Source: Luteipulveratus flavus (lineage in GTDB: Bacteria; Actinomycetota; Actinomycetes; Actinomycetales; Dermatophilaceae). Taken from it: a stretch of DNA of 64,000 bases. The first letter of the stretch is position 1. Each line of letters opens with the position of its first letter. The position numbers and the translations under genes were made by a program. Below the pieces are notes generated by a model. The model did not search any database and had not been told where the DNA came from. It worked only from the letters and a program-made list of their open reading frames with translations. The stretch lies in the NCBI RefSeq assembly GCF_029080175.1, contig NZ_JARFJC010000020.1. The stretch is one strand, 5' to 3'. Shown here piece after piece: positions 31,559-39,633 of this stretch.

Positions 31559-34158
31559 GCCGCCCGGTCACCGGGACGTACCGGTTGCAGCTGCACGCCG
31601 GGTTCACGTTCGCCGATGCCGCCGAGCAGGTCGACTACCTCGCCGGTCTGGGCGTCTCCCACCTCTACCTGTCGCCGATCCTGCAGGCCGTCCGCGGCTC
31701 GATGCACGGGTACGACGTCACCGACCACTCGCACATCAGCGAGGAGCTCGGCGGCATCGAGGGGTTCGAGGCGCTGGCCGAGCGCGCCCACGCGTACGAC
31801 CTCGGGGTCGTGGTCGACGTCGTCCCCAACCACATGGCGTTCGAGACGCCGGACAACCACCAGGTCTGGCAGCTGCTCAAGGAGGGCCGCGACGCCCCGA
31901 CGGCCGACTGGTTCGACGTCGACTGGAAGGCCGGCGGCGGCCGGATCGGGCTGCCCGTACTCGGCAAGCCGACCCTGGAAGCTCTGGGCGACAACGAGAT
32001 TCGACTGGACGAGCTGGATGGCGAACCCGTCCTGCGCTACTTCGACCACGTCTACCCGGTCGCGCTCGGCACCGACACGGGCGACGACGTGGGTGAGATC
32101 CTGCAGCGCCAGCACTACCGGCTGACCAGCTGGCGCGACAAGGACGAGGTGCTCAACTACCGGCGCTTCTTCGAGGTCGACGGCCTGATCGCCATCCGCG
32201 TGGAGCTGCCCGAGGTCTTCGACGTCACCCACGCCTTGCTGCTCGACCTGCACCACCGTGGGCTCATCGACGGCTTCCGCATCGACCACCCGGACGGCCT
32301 CGCCGACCCGACGGGGTACCTCGAACGCCTCAGCGCCGCCTGCGAGAAGGGCACGCCCATCTGGGTCGAGAAGATCCTCGAGCCGGGGGAGCGGCTGCCG
32401 CGGGACTGGCGCTGCGAGGGCACCACCGGGTACGACGCCATCCGGGTCGTGCAGATCGTCCTGACCGACCCCGCGAGCGCGCCGGTCCTCGACCAGACCT
32501 GGGCGGACGCCGGCGGCAACCGCTCGTTCGAGACGACGGTCCAGGAGTCCAAGCGGCAGGTCGTCGACCAGTCGCTGGCCCCCGAGGTCGAGCGCCTCAC
32601 CCGCCGGGCGCGCGAAACACTGCCCGACCTGGACCCCGAGCGGCTGCGCGAGGCCGTCGTCGAGCTGCTGGTCGCCGGCGAGGTGTACCGCGCGTACGTC
32701 CGCCCCGACCACCGGATGACCCGGACGACGCGTGCTCGCCTCACCGACGCGTTCGCGGGGGCGATCGGGCAGCGTCCGGACCTCGAGCCGGAGCTGACCG
32801 CGCTCATCCCGTTGACCGTGCTGGCCGACGACGACGAGGCCGCGACCGACTTCGGCATCCGGCTGCAGCAGACCTGGGGTCCGGTGATGGCCAAGGGGAT
32901 CGAGGACACCTCGTTCTACCGCTGGCACCGGCTCGTCGCCCTGAACGAGGTCGGCGGCGACCCGACCGTCGTCGCCGACGCGAGCCCGCAGGCGCTGCAC
33001 GACTGGGCGGCCTGGCAGCAGGAGCACTGGCCGCTCGGCATGACCACGTTGTCGACCCACGACAACAAGCGCAGCGAGGACGTGCGTGCTCGGCTGCTCG
33101 CGCTCGCGGGCGACCCGGACGCGTGGGCGGCCTGCTCAGCGGCGGCTCGGGTCGCGGCCGACGAGGCGGGCGTCGACCGGCCGACCGGCCACCTGGTGTG
33201 GCAGACCCTCGCCGGCGTCGGTGACATCGGCGAGGAGCGGCTGTCGGAGTACCTGCGCAAGGCCCTGCGCGAGGCGAAGGTGCACACCGCCTGGGTCGAC
33301 GGGGACGAGGCGTACGAGCAGCGCGTCATCGATCTGGCGATCGGCGTGACCAAGGGCGGCCCGCTCAAGGACGCCATCGACGCGGCGCTCGAGGCGAACG
33401 CCGGCGCCATCGCCGCGACCACGCTCGGCGCGAAGCTGCTTCAGCTGATGCTGCCCGGCGTGCCGGACACCTACCAGGGCTGCGAGGTGGTCGACCTGTC
33501 GCTGGTGGACCCGGACAACCGCCGCCCCGTCGACTACACCGCCCGCCGCGCCCTGGCCGCCCGCCGCGCCCTCGCCGCCCGGGACGATGCTGCACCCGCC
33601 GGTCGAGTAGGCGAGCCCCCCAGGGCGAGCCGTATCGAGACCCCCGTAGCCGCGGACGGGGACTCTCCCCGGACGTCACCGGGTTTCGACTCGTCCTTCG
33701 CTAGCGCTCCGGACGGCTCAACCAGCGGGGGTGGCGACGGCTCAACCAGCGGGGGTGGCGACGGCTCAACCAGCGGGGGGCTGGACGAGGCGAAGATGCT
33801 GGTCACCCGGACGGCGCTGCAGCTGAGGCAGCGGGTGCCGGAGCTGTTCGGTGCCCAGGCGGCGTACGCGCCGGTGGTCTCCAGCAGCGAGCACCTGGTC
33901 GGCTTCGTCCGCCGGCACGAGCCGGGACTGGTCGCCGGCGTGCTCGGCCGGAGCAGGCGGAGCGCCGTGGCCGTGCTCACCACGCGAGCAGGTCGACGTC
34001 TAGACCGCACAGGCGGCTGGTCGGACGCTACCGTCGAACTCGAGCCCGGGACGTGGCGCGACCTGCTGACCGGGCGCACGTACGACTTCGACGGGCCCGC
34101 CCGGTGCGCCGACCTGATGGCGACGCTCCCGGTGGCCCTGCTGGAGAGGCAGTCCTAG
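31555..34158 (+). CDS. treY: Malto-oligosyltrehalose synthase
   Basis: An 867-residue GH13 enzyme that turns the reducing-end glucose of malto-oligosaccharides into a terminal trehalose unit. It starts MSRPVTGTYRLQLHAGFTFA and contains the family motifs SPILQAVRGSMHGYDVTDH, VVVDVVPNHMAF, GFRIDHPDGLADP with the nucleophile (about residue 240), and TLSTHDNKRSEDVRARL. Residues about 682-742 are a repeat-derived, Gly/Ser/Asp-rich insertion absent from the family and making the protein about 60 residues longer; the frame stays open. treZ follows without a gap, giving the treYZ pair. Confidence 0.95.
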   Translation: MSRPVTGTYRLQLHAGFTFADAAEQVDYLAGLGVSHLYLSPILQAVRGSMHGYDVTDHSHISEELGGIEGFEALAERAHAYDLGVVVDVVPNHMAFETPDNHQVWQLLKEGRDAPTADWFDVDWKAGGGRIGLPVLGKPTLEALGDNEIRLDELDGEPVLRYFDHVYPVALGTDTGDDVGEILQRQHYRLTSWRDKDEVLNYRRFFEVDGLIAIRVELPEVFDVTHALLLDLHHRGLIDGFRIDHPDGLADPTGYLERLSAACEKGTPIWVEKILEPGERLPRDWRCEGTTGYDAIRVVQIVLTDPASAPVLDQTWADAGGNRSFETTVQESKRQVVDQSLAPEVERLTRRARETLPDLDPERLREAVVELLVAGEVYRAYVRPDHRMTRTTRARLTDAFAGAIGQRPDLEPELTALIPLTVLADDDEAATDFGIRLQQTWGPVMAKGIEDTSFYRWHRLVALNEVGGDPTVVADASPQALHDWAAWQQEHWPLGMTTLSTHDNKRSEDVRARLLALAGDPDAWAACSAAARVAADEAGVDRPTGHLVWQTLAGVGDIGEERLSEYLRKALREAKVHTAWVDGDEAYEQRVIDLAIGVTKGGPLKDAIDAALEANAGAIAATTLGAKLLQLMLPGVPDTYQGCEVVDLSLVDPDNRRPVDYTARRALAARRALAARDDAAPAGRVGEPPRASRIETPVAADGDSPRTSPGFDSSFASAPDGSTSGGGDGSTSGGGDGSTSGGLDEAKMLVTRTALQLRQRVPELFGAQAAYAPVVSSSEHLVGFVRRHEPGLVAGVLGRSRRSAVAVLTTRAGRRLDRTGGWSDATVELEPGTWRDLLTGRTYDFDGPARCADLMATLPVALLERQS
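33597..33645 (-). repeat. Interspersed repeat inserted in frame in treY (inverted copy)
   Basis: On the minus strand the element reads GGTCTCGATACGGCTCGCCC at one end and CTACTCGACCGGCGG at the other, nearly identical to the helicase copy at 31096-31143 but in the opposite orientation. In treY it encodes GRVGEPPRASRIET. Confidence 0.84.
33681..33728 (+). repeat. Second repeat-like insertion in treY
   Basis: GGTTTCGACTCGTCC at the left and GGCTCAACCAGCGG at the right, with an inner GCTAGC palindrome, give the same overall architecture (GGTTTCGAC ... CTCAACCA) as the first element but a different middle. It lies 35 bases after the first treY insertion and its right end is amplified downstream. 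Confidence 0.66.
33712..33779 (+). repeat. 24-bp tandem repeat (2.8 units) in treY
   Basis: The unit GACGGCTCAACCAGCGGGGG plus TGGC occurs at 33712, 33736 and 33760 (last unit partial). It encodes DGSTSGGG three times. It appears to be a tandem amplification of the right end of the neighbouring insertion element. Confidence 0.9.
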
Positions 34159-35922
34159 ATGAAGCCGATTCGCGTGTGGGCGCCCACTCGCGATGACGTG
34201 CGTCTGGTGCTGGACGGCACCGACACCCCGATGTTCCGCGACCCGGACGGGTGGTGGAGCAGCGACGTCGAGCCCGAGCCCGGGATGCGGTACGCCTTCC
34301 GGCTCGACGGCGGCGACCCGCGTCCGGACCCGCGCTCCCTCAGCCAGCCCCAGGGCCCGCACGCCGCCTCCGAGGTGGTCGACCTCGACGCCCACGAGTG
34401 GCACGACGAGGGCTGGGACGGCTGCCGCCTGCACGGCGCGATCATCTACGAGCTGCACATCGGCACGTTCACCCCGGAGGGCACCCTCGACGCGGCGGCC
34501 GAGCACCTGGACCACCTCGCCTCGCTCGGCGTGACCCTGGTCGAGCTGATGCCCGTCGCCGCCTTCCCTGGCCGTCGCGGCTGGGGGTACGACGGTGTGG
34601 CCCCGTACGCCGTGCACGAGGCGTACGGCGGGGCGGCTGCGTTGCAGCGGTTCGTCGACGCCTGCCACCAGCACCACCTCGGGGTGTGCCTCGACGTCGT
34701 CTACAACCACCTGGGGCCGAGCGGCAACTACCTGCAGGAGTTCGCCCCGTACTTCACCGACCGCCACCACACGCCGTGGGGCTGGGCGGTCAACCTGGAC
34801 GGCGGGGAGAGCGACGAGGTCCGCCGCTACCTGCGGGACAACGCGGAGATGTGGCTGCGCGACTTCCACCTCGACGCGCTGCGGCTGGACGCCGTCCACG
34901 CGATGGTCGACGACCGCGCCACGACCTTCCTCGAGGAGCTCGCCGAGTACGCCGACCGGCTCTCCGACGAGCTGGACCGGCCGGTGACGCTCATCGCCGA
35001 GTCGGACCGTAACGACCCCGCCACCGTCGCCAGGCGCGGCCCCGGTGGCATCGGCGGGGTCGGCCTGCACGCGCAGTGGGCGGACGACGTCCACCACGCC
35101 CTGCACGTCCTGCTGACGGGTGAGACCCAGGGCTACTACGCCGACTTCGCCGACCCGAACGCCATCGGGAAGGTCCTCGCGACGCCGTTCTTCCACGACG
35201 GCACCTGGTCCTCCTTCCGCGGCCGTACGCACGGTCGCCCGGTGCCGCCGGAGCTGCCGGGCTGGCGGTTCGTCGCCTCGCTGCAGACGCACGACCAGGT
35301 CGGCAACCGCGCCGGCGGCGAGCGCCTGTCGCACCTGGTGTCGCCGGGACGGCTGGCGTGCGCGGCGGCGCTGCTGCTGACGGGTCCGTACACGCCGATG
35401 CTGTTCATGGGGGAGGAGTGGGGCGCCTCGACGCCGTGGCAGTACTTCACCGACCACCAGGAGCCCGAGCTCGCCACGGCGGTGTCCCTCGGGCGACGAG
35501 CGGAGTTCGCCGAGCACGGCTGGGCGAACGATGTCCCCGACCCGCAGGACGCGCGTACGGCACAGGCGTCGACGCTGCGCTGGGAGGAGCTGGACCGGCC
35601 GGAGCACGCTGACCTGCTCAACTGGTACCGCTGGCTGATCCGGCTGCGGCGCGCCATCCCCGACCTGCAGGACTCGACGCTGGCCTCGACGCGGGTGACC
35701 CGGGTCGACGGCGTGATCACCGTGCACCGCGGAGCGCATACGGTGGTGGTCAACCTGTCCGGCCACGACGTGCCGCTCGACCTCCCGCAGGGCGAGGCGG
35801 TCCTCGGGTCGCGGGGCGCCTCCGAGCGGGCCAAGAAGGCCGTCGTCCACCCGGACGGCGTCGTGATCCGAGGCCCGAACGGCGGTGGCCACACCCACCT
35901 CAAGGAGCACGCGACGCCATGA
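34159..35922 (+). CDS. treZ: Malto-oligosyltrehalose trehalohydrolase
   Basis: A 587-residue GH13 enzyme that releases trehalose from the product of TreY. It has an N-terminal beta-sandwich (about 1-90, MKPIRVWAPTRDDVRLVLDG), the barrel motif GVCLDVVYNHLGPSGNYL, the nucleophile site ALRLDAVHAM (about residue 244), acid/base glutamate in TLIAESDRN, and SLQTHDQVGNRAGGERL with the transition-state His-Asp. It directly follows the treY stop codon and overlaps the next start. treX (debranching) is absent from the window, so substrate supply must come from elsewhere. Confidence 0.95.
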   Translation: MKPIRVWAPTRDDVRLVLDGTDTPMFRDPDGWWSSDVEPEPGMRYAFRLDGGDPRPDPRSLSQPQGPHAASEVVDLDAHEWHDEGWDGCRLHGAIIYELHIGTFTPEGTLDAAAEHLDHLASLGVTLVELMPVAAFPGRRGWGYDGVAPYAVHEAYGGAAALQRFVDACHQHHLGVCLDVVYNHLGPSGNYLQEFAPYFTDRHHTPWGWAVNLDGGESDEVRRYLRDNAEMWLRDFHLDALRLDAVHAMVDDRATTFLEELAEYADRLSDELDRPVTLIAESDRNDPATVARRGPGGIGGVGLHAQWADDVHHALHVLLTGETQGYYADFADPNAIGKVLATPFFHDGTWSSFRGRTHGRPVPPELPGWRFVASLQTHDQVGNRAGGERLSHLVSPGRLACAAALLLTGPYTPMLFMGEEWGASTPWQYFTDHQEPELATAVSLGRRAEFAEHGWANDVPDPQDARTAQASTLRWEELDRPEHADLLNWYRWLIRLRRAIPDLQDSTLASTRVTRVDGVITVHRGAHTVVVNLSGHDVPLDLPQGEAVLGSRGASERAKKAVVHPDGVVIRGPNGGGHTHLKEHATP

Positions 35923-36554
35923 CCGACCAGCCCGGACGCCCTCGCCGCCCGGCCTTCCGGCCTCCTGCGGAGATGGACATCGAGGGCGAGTCGCCGGACC
36001 CTGCCCAGGTCAGCGAGGTCGCCCACGAGACGGCTGCCGTCCTGGTCGGTGCCGGACGGGCGACCCAGGATCCGCAGGTGCGTACGCGGCTGATCCACCT
36101 CGTCGACGAGCTCGGGCTCTCGACCGTGGCCGAGCTGTGGGCGGCCCGTCCGGCGACCAGCCTGCCCGGAGCACTGTGGCGCCTCTACACGCTGCGGGAG
36201 TGGGTCCACCGGGACCCGGTCGGGGCCGCGGCCGACTACGACGCCGGGATGCGGCACGCGGACGTGGCCCACGCCGTGGCCGGGGCGGCCGACCCGTTCG
36301 GGCCGGAGGAGATCAAGGCCCTCGGCGACGAGATCCTGCGCGGGGTGTTCGAGGGTGACCTCGCGGTGGCGCTGGAGCGCGCTGCGGCGTTCTGCCGGGT
36401 GATCTCGATCGGTCGCGCCCACCGCGCGGACGACCAGGACGGGCACGACGAGCCGGGCGCGCAGGCCGCGACCCGGACGGCGTCCGCGCTCCTCGGGACG
36501 GCCGCTGACCTGCAACGATCCGCCTCCCTCTGGCGTGCCGGGACGCTGGACTGA
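35919..36554 (+). CDS. Conserved hypothetical protein after treZ
   Basis: A 211-residue, mostly helical, alanine-rich protein beginning MTDQPGRPRRPAFRPPAEMD with a disordered N-terminus. A core TRLIHLVDELGLSTVAELWA and LWRLYTLREWVHRDP resembles a conserved actinomycete family of unknown function. It overlaps treZ by 4 bases (ATGA) and is the last gene of the helicase-treY-treZ operon. No catalytic motif or membrane segment is visible. Confidence 0.66.
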   Translation: MTDQPGRPRRPAFRPPAEMDIEGESPDPAQVSEVAHETAAVLVGAGRATQDPQVRTRLIHLVDELGLSTVAELWAARPATSLPGALWRLYTLREWVHRDPVGAAADYDAGMRHADVAHAVAGAADPFGPEEIKALGDEILRGVFEGDLAVALERAAAFCRVISIGRAHRADDQDGHDEPGAQAATRTASALLGTAADLQRSASLWRAGTLD

Positions 36555-36716
36555 CGACCGATCGACGGACGCGTCGCCCCGTCCGCCCGAACCGGGAACA
36601 GAACGGCGTCGCCTCGGGTTAGCCTTGTTCGTGCGTCGGGCCGCGGTAGCCCCGGGTCCCAATATTCGCCGCTACGAGCGGCCACGCGCCGTGAGGCGCT
36701 TCCCGGCCCGACGCGC

Positions 36717-36986
36717 CTACTTCTTCTCGTCCGTGGTCGCCACGCGGATCTCGTGGACGCCCTTGCACGTCATCCGGTGCTCCAGCGCATCCCGCCTCGC
36801 CTTGTCGCGCGCGCGCCGCCCGTGGCCCTGCCAGTCGCAGCTGGTGCAGTAGCCGTAGGTGAAGCTGCCGCGCTCCTTGGTGTGGCCGTCCGGCTCCTGC
36901 AACGGCACCTCGGCCTTGATCTCCCGATGGCTGAGCAGCTTGAGCTGCGCGCGCAGCTCCTTGCGCTTCTTCGTCCGTTCGCCCAC
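36717..36986 (-). CDS. Small zinc-ribbon-like conserved protein
   Basis: An 89-residue basic protein with YCTSCDWQG, a lysine/arginine helix RRARDKARRDALEHRMTC and thus a possible C-x2-C...H...C metal site. Its first 35 residues are a basic, coiled helix. Similar short proteins are conserved in actinomycetes without a known role. The gene is alone, convergent with the treZ operon and preceded by a divergent small gene. Confidence 0.66.
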   Translation of the reverse strand: MGERTKKRKELRAQLKLLSHREIKAEVPLQEPDGHTKERGSFTYGYCTSCDWQGHGRRARDKARRDALEHRMTCKGVHEIRVATTDEKK

Positions 36987-37104
36987 GTCTTCATTGTGAG
37001 ACCGGGGTCAGGCACGTTCCGCAGTGAACGCGGACCCGTGACGAGACTCACAGGCTCAGCAGAACGCGGCCCTCTCGTTCCTACCGGAACCGTGACTGGG
37101 CGCT

Positions 37105-37110
37105 TAACCT
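37105..37110 (+). promoter_or_regulatory. -10 hexamer TAACCT before a leaderless-type start
   Basis: TAACCT ends six bases before the ATG at 37117, the same geometry as at 51720, 56776, 58218 and 63219. No Shine-Dalgarno motif is present. Confidence 0.5.
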
Positions 37111-37116
37111 GTGAGC

Positions 37117-37293
37117 ATGGAGCGGAGTCTCGTCTCCTCGGTCAACGACGACGGAGGGGATGATGTGAACGACCGCGACCTGCGCGAGGAGATCGAGCTG
37201 GTCGCCGTGCTGGCGGCTGCCGCCCGGCTGCGGGCCCGCCGTCTCACCCTTGCCGAGATCGACCGCCTGCTCGGTGTCGCGTCCTCGAGCTGA
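37117..37293 (+). CDS. Small acidic/basic helical protein
   Basis: A 58-residue protein, MERSLVSSVNDDGGDD followed by one amphipathic helix LREEIELVAVLAAAARLRAR and a short C-terminal helix LTLAEIDRLLGV. Proteins of this kind are short conserved actinomycete ORFs of unknown function. The start has a good -10 hexamer but no ribosome site. It precedes a convergent acetyltransferase gene. Confidence 0.52.
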   Translation: MERSLVSSVNDDGGDDVNDRDLREEIELVAVLAAAARLRARRLTLAEIDRLLGVASSS

Positions 37294-37303
37294 CGCGTCC
37301 TGG

Positions 37304-37840
37304 TCAGGACGGCGGGGCCGGGTCGCCCTCGTCCGAGGGGACGAGCGCCTTCTGGGCCCAGGCCACGTCCCGCCAGCGGCCGTGCTTCCAGCCGATCCCG
37401 CGGTAGGTCCCGACCGGCTCGAAGCCCATCGCCTCGTGGAACCGCTCGCTCGCAGCGTTCGGCAGCGTCATCCCGGCGGCCGCGGTCCGGTAGCCCCGCT
37501 CGACCAGCCGCTCCAGCAGGGCGTCGTACAGCAGCCTCCCGCCGCCCCGTCGACCGTGGTCCTGCTTCAGGTAGACGCTCACCTCGCACGACCAGCGGTA
37601 CGCCGCGCGCTCCCGGAACGGACCGGCGTACGCGTACCCGACCACGGCGCCTGCCTCCTCCAGGACCAGCCACGCGTGCGTACGGCGGGCCCGCTCGATG
37701 CGCTGCGCCATCTCCTCGGCGCTCGGCGCCACCGTCTCGAAGCTGATGGCGGTGTCGGTGACGTACGGCGCGTAGATCGCCGCGCAGGCCCCCGCATCGC
37801 CCGGTCGGTCGGCGTCTCGCACCACTCGGTCCTCGGTCAT
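37304..37840 (-). CDS. GNAT N-acetyltransferase (phosphinothricin acetyltransferase-like)
   Basis: A 178-residue acetyl-CoA-dependent acetyltransferase. The Pat/MddA pattern is clear: ACAAIYAPYVTDTAISFETVAPS near the start, VGYAYAGPFRERAAYRWSCEVSVYL, the acetyl-CoA loop QDHGRRGGGRLLYDALLE, and GFEPVGTYRGIGWKHGRWRDVAW. Relatives acetylate phosphinothricin, methionine sulfoximine or similar amino acids. The start at 37840 (ATG) is used; a GTG lies two codons upstream. It is 50 bases downstream of pstB on the same strand. Confidence 0.88.
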   Translation of the reverse strand: MTEDRVVRDADRPGDAGACAAIYAPYVTDTAISFETVAPSAEEMAQRIERARRTHAWLVLEEAGAVVGYAYAGPFRERAAYRWSCEVSVYLKQDHGRRGGGRLLYDALLERLVERGYRTAAAGMTLPNAASERFHEAMGFEPVGTYRGIGWKHGRWRDVAWAQKALVPSDEGDPAPPS

Positions 37841-37890
37841 CACCACGGAGCGTAGACGGCGCCGACCACCCCGCCTGCACGACCGATCGA

Positions 37891-38667
37891 TCAGCCGAAG
37901 CGGCCGGAGATGTAGTCCTCCGTCGCCTTCTCGTTCGGGTTGTTGAAGATCGTGGCGGTGTCGTCCATCTCGATGAGCCTGCCCGGCTTGCCGGTCTCCG
38001 CCAGGTTGAAGAAAGCGGTCCGGTCGGAGACGCGCGCCGCCTGCTGCATGTTGTGCGTCACGATCACGATCGTGTACGTCTCCTTGAGCTGGTTGATCAG
38101 GTCCTCGATCGCCAGCGTCGAGATCGGGTCGAGCGCCGAGCACGGCTCGTCCATCAGCAGCACCTGCGGCTCGACCGCGATCGCGCGCGCGATGCACAGC
38201 CGCTGCTGCTGACCACCGGACAGTCCGGCGCCCGGCTTGTCGAGGCGGTCCTTGACCTCGTTCCACAGGTTCGCACCGCGCAGCGACTTCTCGGCGACCT
38301 CGTCCAGCGCCTTCTTGCTCTTGACGCCGTTCAGCCGCAGCCCGGCTACGACGTTGTCGCGGATCGACATCGTCGGGAACGGGTTCGGCCGCTGGAACAC
38401 CATGCCGACCGTCCGCCGGACGCCCACCGGGTCGACGTCGGCGGCGTACAGGTCCTGGTCGTCCAGCATGACCTTCCCCTCGACCCGGCCGCCGGGGATG
38501 ACCTCGTGCATGCGGTTGAGGGTGCGCAGGAAGGTCGACTTCCCGCAGCCGGACGGGCCGATGAAGGCGGTGACGGAGCGGGGCTCCACGGTCATGCTGA
38601 CGCCCTCGACTGCCTTGAAGTCGCCGTAGTAGACGTTCAGGTCACTGACGTCGATGCGCTTGGCCAT
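37891..38667 (-). CDS. pstB: Phosphate ABC transporter ATP-binding protein
   Basis: The 258-residue ATPase of the high-affinity phosphate importer. Walker A GPSGCGKST is at 37-45, the signature LSGGQQQRLCIARAIA is in the middle, and Walker B is VLLMDEPCSALDP. The PstB-specific stretch RVEGKVMLDDQDLYAADVDP is present. It works on the cytoplasmic face with PstA and PstC. It is last in the pstSCAB operon, 42 bases after pstA. No phoU gene lies next to it. Confidence 0.97.
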   Translation of the reverse strand: MAKRIDVSDLNVYYGDFKAVEGVSMTVEPRSVTAFIGPSGCGKSTFLRTLNRMHEVIPGGRVEGKVMLDDQDLYAADVDPVGVRRTVGMVFQRPNPFPTMSIRDNVVAGLRLNGVKSKKALDEVAEKSLRGANLWNEVKDRLDKPGAGLSGGQQQRLCIARAIAVEPQVLLMDEPCSALDPISTLAIEDLINQLKETYTIVIVTHNMQQAARVSDRTAFFNLAETGKPGRLIEMDDTATIFNNPNEKATEDYISGRFG

Positions 38668-38709
38668 GTGGGTTACTTCCTTGTTGCGTGGTCTGCGGGG
38701 GAGGGGCGG

Positions 38710-39633
38710 TCAGCGGTCGAGCTTGTTGAACCGGCTGATCAGCCGGCCCAGCAGGTTGAGGACGAGGATCAGCACGATCAGCGTGCACGCGGACGCCCAC
38801 ACGCGCTCGGAGTTGGCCTCGATCGCCATGTTGTCGCGGCCGGCGTTGATCATCGTGGGCAGCGTGCCCATCAGGCCGTCGAACAGGTTGGTCGAGATCG
38901 ACCGGAAGTACGGCGCGAGGATCAGCAGCGGCGCGGTCTCGCCCATGACGCGGGCCAGGCCGAGGAGGACGCCGGTGACGATGCCGGAGAACGCGGTGGG
39001 CAGGACCACCTTGGTGATGGTCTTCCACTTGGGCACACCGAGGGCGTACGACGCCTCGCGCAGCTCGTTGGGGACGAGCTTGAGCATCTCCTCGGTGGAG
39101 CGGACGACGACCGGCACCATGAGCAGCACCAGGGCCAGGCAGACCGCGAACGCCATGCGGTCGAAGCCGAGCGTCGTGATCCACACCGCGTAGACGAACA
39201 AGGCAGCGACGATCGACGGGACACCGGTGAGGATGTCGACCATGAAGCTGACGACCCGCTTGAACCTCCCGCCGCCGTACTCGACGAGGTAGACGGCGGT
39301 CAGGACACCGATCGGCACGGCGATCAGCGCCGTCATGGCCGCCTGGATGAGCGTGCCCTGGATGGCGTGGGCGGCGCCGCCGCCCTCCTCGCGGTTGGTG
39401 ATGCCCTGCTGGGAGTGGGTCCACCAGTCGGCGGTGAGGAGCAGGTGGCCGCCCTTGATGGCGACGGTGGCGAGGATCCAGACCAGCGGCACCATGGCGA
39501 TGAGGAACGCCAGCCACATCACGACGGTCGCGGCGCGGTCCTTGATGGCGCGGCTGGAGGACTTCGGCCCGAGCCCGCTGGTGAGACGTGCGGTCTGCGG
39601 GACCGACCCGGAGGTGGTGTCGAGGGTGCTCAT
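38710..39633 (-). CDS. pstA: Phosphate ABC transporter permease PstA
   Basis: A 307-residue membrane protein with six predicted helices, including VVMWLAFLIAMVPLVWILAT, and the permease-ATPase contact loop ELREASYALGVPKWKTITKVV (EAA motif). It forms the phosphate channel with PstC. It starts MSTLDTTSGSVPQ and overlaps the pstC stop by 4 bases. Confidence 0.96.
   Translation of the reverse strand: MSTLDTTSGSVPQTARLTSGLGPKSSSRAIKDRAATVVMWLAFLIAMVPLVWILATVAIKGGHLLLTADWWTHSQQGITNREEGGGAAHAIQGTLIQAAMTALIAVPIGVLTAVYLVEYGGGRFKRVVSFMVDILTGVPSIVAALFVYAVWITTLGFDRMAFAVCLALVLLMVPVVVRSTEEMLKLVPNELREASYALGVPKWKTITKVVLPTAFSGIVTGVLLGLARVMGETAPLLILAPYFRSISTNLFDGLMGTLPTMINAGRDNMAIEANSERVWASACTLIVLILVLNLLGRLISRFNKLDR

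Noticed and set aside
33712..33779. CRISPR-like array
   Set aside because: The 24-bp units are directly adjacent without spacers and lie inside the treY reading frame.
33597..33780. treY as a disrupted pseudogene
   Set aside because: The insertions keep the frame open, and the conserved C-terminal TreY sequence resumes after them.
36566..36585. Terminator after the treZ operon
   Set aside because: CGGACG and CGTCCG form only a 6-bp stem with an 8-base loop, too weak to call with confidence.
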